A DNA stretch of 64,000 nt from Liolophura sinensis. Its lineage: Eukaryota; Mollusca; Polyplacophora; Chitonida; Chitonidae. Under the pieces are notes generated by a model. It had not been told where the DNA came from. It searched no databases and was given only the letters and a program-made list of their open reading frames with translations. Where the stretch lies: assembly GCF_032854445.1 (NCBI RefSeq), contig NC_088304.1:4402001-4466000 (forward strand). Reading direction: 5' to 3'. Each line of letters starts with the position of its first letter. Position 1 is the first letter of the stretch. The position numbers were made by a program, and so were the translations under genes. Below, piece by piece: positions 12,701 through 24,700 of this stretch.

Positions 12701-15700
12701 GTTCATTTCCAATCTGCTTTAGCATCTGAGCCAGATGCATGAAACCATCACTTTGTTTAGGCCACACAAAGTCAGCCAGTTCATAATTTTTTTGCCTGCT
12801 CATGTATGCTGTAGATCCTGAAATTCAGGAAATGACAACAAAGGACTTCCTGGTACGTGCAGCTTCTCAGGTGGTTGTCAGGCGGAAAAGACGTGCAGCT
12901 GCGGTTGAACCGCTTCTGGACCAGCTGGATGTTGATTATAATTATGAACCACAGGTAATTTGAAGCTTATAACTACCAAGTAGATCTAGGATACATCACC
13001 ATACTCCAGTACAAAGAATCATGTAAAGTCTTTCTTTCATACCTTTAAAACTATGCAATAATCAAGACATACAAATGTGAACACTGTGTGTGAGAATCTG
13101 ACTTGATCTTTCAGTACATGAGACATTTATAGTGATAAAGTCAACCAGAAATGGATTTTGATATTCCAACACCTAGATGCTTTGGCAACTGCTTTTGGAG
13201 TGATTCTTATTTTTATTGCACATCATTGCATCCACTTTTTTTCTTTTACACCTTTAACTTATGCATACACCTGTATGAATTTCTGCCTGATGATTCATTT
13301 GTCTGTCTCTTTCTTTGTCTATTTCATTTTTTGTGTCCTTGACTCCTGACTCCGCGTTCCTAAACATTGTACATGTATTTGTCTCTTCCTTTGTTGTGGT
13401 TGTGATGTGGCTGAAGTAATGTAATGTTGTTGAACCCCAGTTATTCAGTCTGTTTGCCCACCTGGGAAGTCCCTTCTGTCCTTTGACTGTTTCTTTTGCT
13501 TGTCTCTTCCTTTGTTTCTTTTCGTTTGGAATTGTCAACTATCCTTTGTCTCTTCCTTTGCCAGGAAATTATATGTTCCTTGTGTGTCTCTTCCCTTCCC
13601 TTTCAAGATCTTCCCTTGCCTATCTCCTCTATTGTTGATTTGTTCCTTTTGCGTTTCTTTTCCAGTGTCTCTTTTTCTTTGTTTATTTCATTTATTCTGT
13701 GTCTCTCCTTGCATGTCTCTTCCATTACCTTTCGAGTCTCCTCCATTGTTGATCCGTTCCTTTTGCATGTCTCTTCCATTGTCTCTTTTCCTTTGTTTGT
13801 CTCCTCTATTCTGTATATGTTGCTTGCCTGTCTCTTCTATTGTCAATCTGTTCTTTTTGCTTGTTTTTTCCATTGCCTGTTTTCTTTTGTATGTCTCATC
13901 TATTCTATGTCTGTCCCATACATATATCTTCCATTGCCTTTCATGTTCTTCCTTTGCCTGTCTCCTCTGTTGTCATTCTGTTCCTTACCTGTCTCTTCCA
14001 TTACCTCTCAAGATCTTCCTCAGACTGCCCTTCTTACTTGCCTGTTCCTTTGTCTCTCTTTTCCTTTGCATTGTTGCATGTATACCACTGTCTGTTCAGA
14101 TGCAGGTTTCTTCCATTGTCTCACTGTTCCTTTCTCTGATTCTGCCTTTCTAAGTGTGTTCCTTTTTCTATTCCAATGTCTTTTCCTTTATCTGTTAAGG
14201 GTTGGTCTTGGTATGGCCACATAGATATCTCAGTTTGTCTGAGGATAATAGGTGTATAGGTACACATGTAATTGTGTCTTCTACAGAGCTATTTTGCCTG
14301 GCCAACAGCAAGTGGGTGGACTGAAGAGAAAGCCAGAGAATACTGTGAGAACTACCTGAATCAGACGTCTCACCTCACGACTTTGTGTTCCCAGCTGGGT
14401 AACTTCCAGTACCAGACAGAGATGAGAGCCTGTATTGAGGATATACAGGTGAGTGTGAGGATTACCTTAACATGACATCTCACCTGGCGGTTCTGTGTGG
14501 TCAGCTAGGTAACTTCCAGTACCAGACAGAGATGAGAGCCTGTATTGAGGATATACAGGTGAGTGTGAGGACTACCTTAACATGACATCTCACCTGGCAG
14601 TTCTGTGTGGTCGGCTGGGTAACTTCCAGTACCAGACAGAGATGAGAGCCTGTATTGAGGATATACAGGTGAGTGTGAGGATTACCTTAACATGACATCT
14701 GACCTGGCAGATCTGTGTGGTCAGCTGGGTAACTTCCAGTACCAGACAGAGATGAGAGCCTGTATTGAGGATATACAGGTGAGTGTGAGTATTACCTTAA
14801 CATGACATCTGACCTGGCAGTTCTGTGTGGTCGGCTGGGTAACTTCCAGTACCAGACAGAGATAAGAGCCTGTATTGAGGATATACAGGTGAGTGTGAGG
14901 ACTACCTTAACATGACATCTCACCTGGCAGTTCTGTGTGGTCGGCTGGGTAACTTCCAGTACCAGACAGAGATGAGAGCCTGTATTGAGGATATACAGGT
15001 GAGTGTGAGGATTACCTTAACATGACATCTGACCTGGCAGATCTGTGTGGTCAGCTGGGTAACTTCCAGTACCAGACAGAGATGAGAGCCTGTATTGAGG
15101 ATATACAGGTGAGTGTGAGGACTACCTTAACATGACATCTCACCTGGCAGTTCTGTGTGGTCGGCTGGGTAACTTACAGTACCAGACAAAGATGAGAGCC
15201 TGTATTGAGGATATACAGGTGAGTGTGAGGACTACCTTAACATGACATCTGACCTGGCAGATCTGTGTGGTCAGCTGGGTAACTTCCAGTACCAGACAGA
15301 GATGAGAGCCTGTGTTGAGGATATACAGGTGAGTGTGAGGATTACCTTAACATGACATCTCACCTGGCAGATCTGTGTGGTCAGCTGGGTAACTTCCAGT
15401 TCCAGACAGAGATGAGAGCCTGTATTGAGGATATACAGGTGAGTGTGAGGACTACCTTAGCATGACATCTGACCTGGCAGATCTGTGTGGTCAGCTGGGT
15501 AACTTCCAGTTCCAGACAGAGATGAGAGCCTGTATTGAGGATATACAGGTGAGTGTGAGGACTACCTTAGCATGACATCTGACCTGGCAGATCTGTGTGG
15601 TCAGCTGGGTAACTTCCAGTTCCAGACAGAGATGAGAGCCTGTATTGAGGATATACAGGTGAGTGTGAGGATTACCTTAGTATGACATCTGACCTGGCAG

Positions 15701-18700
15701 ATCTGTGTGGTCGGCTGGGTAACTTCCAGTACCAGACAGAGATGAGAGCCTGTATTGAGGATATACAGGTGAGTGTGAGGATTACCTTAGCATGACATCT
15801 GACCTGGCAGTTCTGTGTGGTCAGCTGGGTAACTTCCAGTACCAGACAGAGATGAGAGCCTGTATTGAGGATATACAGGTGAGTGTGAGGATTACCTTAA
15901 CATGACATCTGACCTGGCAGTTCTGTGTGGTCAACTGGGTAACTTCCAGTACCAGGCAGAGATGAGAGCCTGTATTGAGGATATACAGGTGAGTGTGAGG
16001 ATTACCTTAACATGACATCTCACCTGGCAGTTCTGTGTGGTCAGCTGGGTAACTTCCAGTACCAGACAGAGATGAGAGCCTGTATTGAGGATATACAGGT
16101 GAGTGTGAGGATTACCTTAACATGACATCTGACCTGGCAGTTCTGTGTGGTCAGCTGGGTAACTTCCAGTACCAGACAGGGGCCTCCGTGGCTCAGTCCG
16201 TTAGCGCGCTAGCGCAGCGTAGTGACCCAGAAGCCTCTCACCAATGCGGTCGCTGTGAGTTCAAGACCAGCTCATGCTGGCTTCCTCTCCGGCCGTACGT
16301 GGGAAGGTCTGCCAGCAACCTGCGGATGGTCGTGGGTTTCCGCCGGGCTCTGCCCGGTTTCCACCCACCATAATGCTGGCCGCCGTCGTATAAGTGAAAT
16401 ATTCTTGAGTACGGCGTAAAACACCAATCAAAAAAAAAAAAAAAAAAAAAAAAAATCCAGTACCAGACAGAGATGAGAGCCTGTATTGAGGATATACAGG
16501 TGAGTGTGAGGATTACCTTAGCATGACATCTCACCTGGCAGTTCTGTGTGGTCAGCTGGGTAACTTCCAGTACCAGACAGAGATGAGAGCCTGTATTGAG
16601 GATATACAGGTGAGTGTGAGGACTACCTTAGCATGACATCTGACCTGGCAGATCTGTGTGGTCAGCTGGGTAACTTCCAGTTCCAGACAGAGATGAGAGC
16701 CTGTATTGAGGATATACAGGTGAGTGTGAGGATTACCTTAACATGACATCTCACCTGGCAGATCTGTGTGGTCAGCTGGGTAACTTCCAGTACCAGACAG
16801 AGATGAGAGCCTGTATTGAGGATATACAGGTGAGTGTGAGGATTACCTTAACATGACATCTGACCTGGCAGATCTGTGTGGTCAGCTGGGTAACTTCCAG
16901 TTCCAGACAGAGATGAGAGCCTGTATTGAGGATATACAGGTGAGTGTGAGGATTACCTTAGTATGACATCTGACCTGGCAGTTCTGTGTGGTCAGCTGGG
17001 TAACTTCCAGTACCAGACAGAGATGAGAGCCTGTATTGAGGATATACAGGTGAGTGTGAGGATTACCTTAGCATGACATCTGACCTGGCAGTTCTGTGTG
17101 GTCAGCTGGGTAACTTCCAGTACCAGACAGAGATGAGAGCCTGTATTGAGGATATACAGGTGAGTGTGAGGATTACCTTAGCATGACATCTGACCTGGCA
17201 GTTCTGTGTGGTCAGCTGGGTAACTTCCAGTACCAGACAGAGATGAGAGCCTGTATTGAGGATATACAGGTGAGTGTGAGGATTACTTTAACATGACATC
17301 TCACCTGGAGCTCTCTGTAGTCTCTGATATATGAAACTTCCAGTACTAGACAAAGAATTACCATGGAGGCGGGGTTTCTTTTGCACGGCTACTCTAATAA
17401 ATGTTTGATGAACTATTATTGAGACTGAGACTCTTGTTGATAATATTTTTATCCCTGTTTTAGATCTCTGACGGAGTTGACTGGGCCCTGCCAGCTCTGG
17501 ACTCCATCCGAGCACGGTGCGTTGGGGGTATTGACCGAGATTTCACCCGCTCTGACACGGGGCTGATATCCAAGATCCAATCTGCGGCCTGCCTGTCAAA
17601 TTGTAACAACCATGGAAAATGTGTGGACGGTAAGCTCAGCGTCATGTAAAGGCTCTTATATGAGGTGCTCTTTGGAGTCCTGTAACTTGAATATTTATTT
17701 ATTTATTTATTTGATTGGTATTTTACACCGTACTCAAGAATATTTCACTTATATGACGGCGGCCAGCATTATGGTGGGAGGAAACCGGGATAACATATAT
17801 AAACTATTTCAAAGCTATCTGTGGCATGCATAACTGATTAACGTTTTTTGCCTGGGTCAGGGAAGTGCTGGGTGTATATGTACATGTAAAGGATTTTAAT
17901 GGTACCGTTATATGGAATGTTCATCCCTTCTTCAAATTTCTGATGTACTCGTAAGGGACTGAATCTTGGTTGTTCCATATACAAGTATGAGACTTCCACT
18001 GGAGCTTTTGTCTAACTGTCATCCAGTGGCAGATTAAGGTGTGAATATTCGCCACTGCTAATCTTTGTATGTAGGCGGAAATGTGTTTGGACATTACGCG
18101 CTCTCAAATTCTGAACGATTTAAATGGTTAATATCTCCTTCATCGTGCTTTGTCCTGTCTGACCGTATGTGGGTAGGTCTGGCAGCAACCTGCGGATGGT
18201 CGTAGGTTACACCCGGGCTCTGCCTGGTTTCCTCCCACCATAATGCTGGCCGTCATCGTATAAGTGATATATTTTTGTGTACGGCATAAAACGCCAATCA
18301 GATGTATACATAAATAAATTCCGTGTGTTTTGTCATTGGTCAAAATTATCACTGGAGCTACCATCAAAACAAACAGACAGTTTAACCAATGAAATCATCT
18401 GGAATCTGGTAGCATGTTCAGATGCAGTTCCACCTACACAAAATGGAATCGTGTGGAAAATCTGACTTGGGTTTTGTCAGAAGCTTAACAGTAGACAAAT
18501 ACAATCTGATTACGTGTTATGAACAGTATCTTCACAAATGAGAAAGAAAGTATTGAATATATGTCAGCAAACATTACTTTTTGACCTGTATTGTACAACC
18601 TTCTTTAGATGGACTCTGTGGAAGGAGATAAGAATATGGACAATGACCATACAGGGGCTTGCCATAACTGGTAAATGTCCATGTTTACAGTATCACTCAA

Positions 18701-21700
18701 AATGGACAGTTTGTAAGAAATTACGTATGGCGTTAAACAACCATCAAATAAATAAAGACTCCAAAACACCTGAAAGTCTGTACATACAAATAGATGTAAT
18801 ACATAGGAAAGTTGGTCAGTAACTTGTCTATAAGGGTTGATGATATTAGCCTGGGTGCTCCTGGGGCGGCTTCCTCCCTCAAAACCTTTTCTGGCTTAAG
18901 TCAAAATAAAAAAAGCTTCCCCAAAATATAAAGCTCTAAAGTAACATTTCAGAATTTTGACTTTGAATTGGCTTTGTGAAATCAGCCCCTGTTTCCTCCA
19001 CCAATAAATCTGACAGCCATTGTATGAGTTGAAAATTCTTGAGTGTAACGCCAAACAGTAATCAGATATAGCCCTCTGATATCAAATAAAGCATTAACCT
19101 TCAAAGCCACAAGTAAACTTTAATTCTTTTTTTTTTTTTCACAGGAAAATGTGTGTGCGATGAAGGGTTCGAAGAAATGGACTGTTCCTTGAACTCCCAG
19201 GATGCACCTGTGCTTGCTCGTTTTGAAAATTTCGAAACTAGATGTGAATCGAGTCAAAACAACTGCACAATTCTGACGATACTTGGCAGGAACTTTGCCA
19301 AGACGAACGGAATCACTTGTACTATCGAAGAAATAGAGGTGAGCTATAAACAGATTGACAGGCTGAGGAGCTTGCTCATTCTTAGTCTGAAAGATAAATT
19401 AGAAGCGCCAGGGGGTCAAAAGTGCTTCAGTTCAGAGGTCTCTCATTGGCATTGTCATGCAGTGGATGCTGACCAGCATGTTTACTCAGGAGCCTCTCAC
19501 CCATTCGATAGCTGTGAGTTCAAATCTGGCACATGCTGGCCTTTTCTCCGGTTGTACATGGTTGTGGGTTTCCCTCGGTTTCTTCTCATATACATGTAGG
19601 CGAAATACTTTATGTACAATATAAAATATCACTCAAGTGAATAAATATATATGTGACTGTTACATGTACGTGTTTGTAGTTTATATGATTAGTGACCATG
19701 AACTCATGTCCTACATTGTATTCATCCTGCAGTTACACACAAACGGGACTGTCTTCAGGCCAGGGACTAACATCGCATCTCGCCCCGCCCATTTCCTGAC
19801 TTTTGAGAGCGTGGAGTGTGACATACAGCAATCGACGCCTGTGGCAAAACGGCCAATCCTTGTGTCCCTCGGCAACTCGCACGGCAGTGTGAGCCGCTCA
19901 CTGGCCTACCTGGTCTATCACGAGGACTGTTACACCTGTGAATCTAATCTCAGGTGTACCAGGAAGGTGAGGGTCACATCTGTAAACTAAATCACCCTTT
20001 CCACAGGTATCAATTGTTTTTGATGCATTTGATGTTAGTATTACAGAATAATGCATATAATCCACATAAAGGTCAGTAATCTATTGCATGTCCTTAATGC
20101 ACCCCATGCAGATAATGCACTGTTATATGTCAGAGCTAGTGATCTCTGTGGCCACGGGGTTACAGTGCTAGCGCAACAGCACAGCTGTGAGCCTCTCATG
20201 CAATTTCTGTGAGTTCAAGTAAAAGCTCATGGTGGCTTCCTCTTCAGACATATATGGAAAGGTCTGCCAGCAACCTGCAGATGGTTGTGGGTTTCCCCTG
20301 GATTCTGCCACCGTAGAAATCAATATTCTTAAGTAAAAACTTAGCGTAACAAATTAATCAAATATTGAATAAATGTCATGAGTGTTGCAACAGAAGGCAG
20401 GCTGTTACAAAGCAACAAGGTCATTCCTGTTTTCCTCCAAGCTCTTTCAGCCTTTTCTGTTTTCCTCCAAGCTCTTTCAGCCTTTCCTGTTTTCCTCCAA
20501 GCTCATTCAGCATTTCCTGTTTTCCTCTAATCTCTTTCAGCCTTTCCTGTTTTCCTCCAAGCTCATTCAGCATTTCCTGTTTTCCTCTAATCTCTTTCAG
20601 CCTTTCCTGTTTTCCTCCAGACTCATTCAGCATTTCCTGGTTTTCCTCCAAGCTCTTTCAGTCTTTCCTGTTTTCCTCCAAGCTCTTTCAGCCTTTCCTG
20701 TTTTCCTCTAATCTCTTTCAGCCTTTCCTGTTTTCCTCCAGACTCATTCAGCCTTTCCTGGTTTTCCTCTAAGCTCTTTCAGCCTTTCCTGTTTTCCTCC
20801 AAGCTCTTTCAGCCTTTCCTGTTTTCCTCTAATCTCTTTCAGCCTTTCCTGTTTTCCACTAAGCTCTTTCAGCCTTTCCTGTTTTCCTCTAATCTCTTTC
20901 AGCCTTTCCTGTTTTCCACCAAGCTCTTTCAGCCTTTCCTGTTTTCCACCAAGCTCTTTCAGCCTTTCCTGTTTTCCTCGAAGCTCTTTCAGCCTTTCCT
21001 GTTTTCCTCTAATCTCTTTTAGCCTTTCCTGTTTTCCTCTAATCTCTTTCAGCCTTTCCTGTTTTCCTCTAATCTCTTTCAGCCTTTCCGGTTTTCCTCT
21101 AATCTCTTTCAGCCTTTCCTGTTTTCCTCCAAGCTCATTCAGCATTTCCTGGTTTTCCTCCAAGCTCTTTCAGCCTTTCCTGTTTTCCTCCAAACTCTTT
21201 CAGCCTTTCCTGTTTTCCTCTAAGCTCTTTCAGCCTTTCCTGTTTTCCACCAAGCTCTTTCAGCCATTCCTGTTTTCCTCCAAGCTCTTTCAGCCTTTCC
21301 TGTTTTCCTCTAATCTCTTATAGCCTTTCCTGTTTTCCTCTAATCTCTTTCAGCCTTTCCTGTTTTCCTCTAATCTCTTTCAGCCTTTCTGGTTTTCCTC
21401 TAATCTCTTTCAGCCTTTCCTGTTTTCCTCCAAGCTCATTCAGCATTTCCTGGTTTTCCTCCAAGCTCTTTCAGCCTTTCCTGTTTTCCTCCAGACAATT
21501 CTAGTTTGCCCCTGTCTTGGTTTCTCTCAGGCTTATCCTGGTTCCTCTAGACTCTTCCTGGTTTGTTCCATTCATTAACTTTATACTGAATATAGAATGA
21601 GGTGAATGAAATATTAATTCCAAGCAGCTATCCTATTTCTTCCTCATTTAAACCGCCTCTGTCAGCAATATTTTGAGAGAACTGTGGGAGGAAGAGAAAT

Positions 21701-24700
21701 AATTTTATGAAGAGTTTTATGAAGCTTGCATCTATAAGGACACAAACAAGCTTATTTTGGTGACATTTTCATAACAATTGTTCCATAATTCCTACTGAAA
21801 AATGTGCTTTAGTGGTTGAAAAGGTTGAAGATTTACAGTATATACATGTATGTCGTCAGTCAATCAATCCTGCCAGTTGTTGACTTTTTGCAGAGAGACA
21901 CTTGTGTCATTGATGGGCAGTGTTACATTAAGAACGAACCTAAACCCACGGACTCGTGTAAACTGTGCGACCCAGATGTGATGACAGACCAGTGGACGTA
22001 CAATGACAGTAAGTTCTCACTCGACCGCAGTGTATCTGTTCATAACATGCATAGCTTTAAATTTAGTTGCCATAGTATCACATGATTTTGGCAATTTAAT
22101 GCAGGATGTTTAAATTTACTTGCTACGGTATCACGTGATTTTGCCAATTTAATACAGGATGTTTAAATTTACTTGCCAAGGTTTTTGGCAATTTAATGAG
22201 GGATGTTTAAATTTACTTGCCACGGTATCACATGATTTTGGCAATTTAATGCAGGATGTTTAAATTTACTTGCCACGGTTTTTGGCAATTTAATGAGGGA
22301 TGTTTAAATTTACTTGCCACGGTATCATGTGATTTTGCCAATTTAATACAGGATGTTTAAATTTACTTGCCAAGGTTTTTGGTAATTTAATGAGGGATGT
22401 TTAAATTTACTTGCCATGGTATCACGTGATTTTGCCAATTTAATGCAGGATGTTTAAATTTACTTGCCAAGGTTTTTGGCAATTTAATGAGGGATGTTTA
22501 AATTTACTTGCCACGGTATCACATGATTTTGCCAATTTAATGCGGGATGTTTAAATTTACTTGCCACGGTTTTTGGCAATTTAATGAGGGATGTTTAAAT
22601 TTACTTGCCACGGTATCACGTGATTTTGCCAATTTAATACAGGATGTTTAAATTTACTTGCCAAGGTTTTTGGCAATTTAATGAGGGATGTTTAAATTTA
22701 CTTGCCATGGTATCACGTGATTTTGCCAATTTAATGCAGGATGTTTAAATTTACTTGCCAAGGTTTTTGGCAATTTAATGAGGGATGTTTAAATTTACTT
22801 GCCACGGTATCACGTGATTTTGCCATTTTAATACAGGATGTTTAAATTTACTTGCCAAGGTTTTTGGCAATTTAATGAGGGATGTTTAAATTTACTTGCC
22901 ACGGTATCACGTGATTTTGCCAATTTAATGCGGGATGTTTAAATTTACTTGCCACGGTTTTTGGCAATTTAATGAGGGATGTTTAAATTTACTTGCCACG
23001 GTATCACGTGATTTTGCCAATTTAATACAGGATGTTTAAATTTACTTGCCAAGGTTTTTGGCAATTTAATGAGGGATGTTTAAATTTACTTGCCATGGTA
23101 TCACGTGATTTTGCCAATTTAATGCAGGATGTTTAAATTTACTTGCCAAGGTTTTTGGCAATTTAATGAGGGATGTTTAAATTTACTTGCCACGGTATCA
23201 CGTGATTTTGCCAATTTAATACAGGATGTTTAAATTTACTTGCCAAGGTTTTTGGCAATTTAATGAGGGATGTTTAAATTTACTTGCCACGGTATCACGT
23301 GATTTTGCCAATTTAATACAGGATGTTTAAATTTACTTGCCAAGGTTTTTGGCAATTTAATGAGGGATGTTTAAATTTACTTGCCACGGTTTTTGGCAAT
23401 TTAATGAGGGATGTTTAAATTTACTTGACACAGTATCACGTGATTTTGCCAATTTAATGAGGGATGTTTAAATTGACTTGCCACGGTATCATGTGATTTT
23501 GTCAATTTAATGCGGGATGTTTAAATTTACTTGCCACGGTTTTTGGCAATTTAATGTGGGATGTTTAAATTTACTTGCCACGGTTTTTGCCAATTTAATG
23601 AGGGATGTTTAAATTTATTTGCCACGGTATCACGTGATTTTGCCAATTTAATACAGGATGTTTAAATTTACTTGCCAAGGTTTTTGGCAATTTAATGAGG
23701 GATGTTTAAATTTACTTGCCATGGTATCATGTGATTTTGCCCATTTAATGCAGGATGTTTAAATTTATTTGCCACGGTATCACGTGATTTTGCCAATTTA
23801 ATGCGGGATGTTTAAATTAGTTGCCACGGTATCACGTAATTTTGCCAATTTAATGCGGGATGTTTAAATTAGTTGCCACGGTATCATGTAGTTTTGCCAA
23901 TTTAATGCGGTATTTTTATTACACGATTTATTTTTAAAAATATGTTTGAAATTATAAGTACAGGCAGTTGGATATTATAATTGATGATAAGTCTGATCTC
24001 AATACGATTGCTGACCACAAGTCACAGAATGTAGAGGTTCAGTCTCGGCCTTGGATTCCCGCGGTCTCACTGTTTCTATGGGGGCCTTAGTGACGATACA
24101 TGTTTGATGGTGCTTGGGACAAATATGTCTTTCACAAATATTGAGTTACCATAACTGTTATCATACATGGAAAGAGAGAAATTACATAAAATTGTTCTTA
24201 GGTTTGTTACTTAAAGGTGGAGAAAACATAAAAATGACATACACGTAGAGTTCACAAAAGTTTTTTTGCAAAAAGTTATGCATAAATGTGGTCTTCATTG
24301 TTTCTCCTGATTTTTTCTTAAGGAAAAAAAAAGACACTTGATAGTAATTTTTGTATGGTGGGTATTTTGGACCACCTTTTGGTATTTATAGTCTTTGCTT
24401 GATAATGTCATAGATGAGGATGTAACACAGGTTTAATAAATATTTTTGCACTAGAATTTGTTCTTTTCAGCTAACAAATGTATTAAACCTCAATTTGGAT
24501 CATATTTATATTTTGAATATGTTTGTAAATATTATCATAATTGAGGTTAAATGCATATGTTTCAATATAAACCACAAATTTACATTCAAATAAATTTATT
24601 AGACAAGCATCACTTCCTTATTTAGAACATTATTATGCAATAGCCATAAATGCCAAAAGTTGGTCCCAAATACCCACCATACAAAAATATTTTCAAATAC

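Larger units (their letters stand above)
12815..19338 (+). other. Basic cleavage site, Cys-rich region and EGF-like domain of the VWDE-like gene
   Basis: Exon 12815-12954 carries R-R-K-R-R, a good match to a furin-type processing site, just after the VWD part. Exons 14287-14448 and 17464-17629 give a Cys/Trp-containing region typical of the VWDE C-terminal part. An EGF-like domain is split by an intron: C-L-S-N-C-N-N-H-G-K-C-V-D-G at the end of 17464-17629, then K-C-V-C-D-E-G-F-E-E-M-D-C at the start of 19145-19338. The six cysteines and the final C-x-x-G-F pattern fit EGF. Cleavage is inference from the motif alone. Confidence 0.7.

Noticed and set aside
13496-14224. A 242-codon + strand open frame
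   Set aside because: It comes from a purine-poor repeat inside an intron. It is Ser/Phe/Leu/Cys-rich low complexity and overlaps other frames of the same kind.
16180-16270. Possible tRNA gene
   Set aside because: The tRNA-like part is joined to a SINE body with an A-tail and target duplication and recurs in many copies, so it is a SINE head.
19153-19599. Independent 148-codon gene
   Set aside because: Only 19145-19338 is an exon; the remainder is intron and a degenerate SINE.
20365-21163. Open frames of 100-140 codons on both strands
   Set aside because: They are by-products of the 30-bp period, which lacks stops in several frames.
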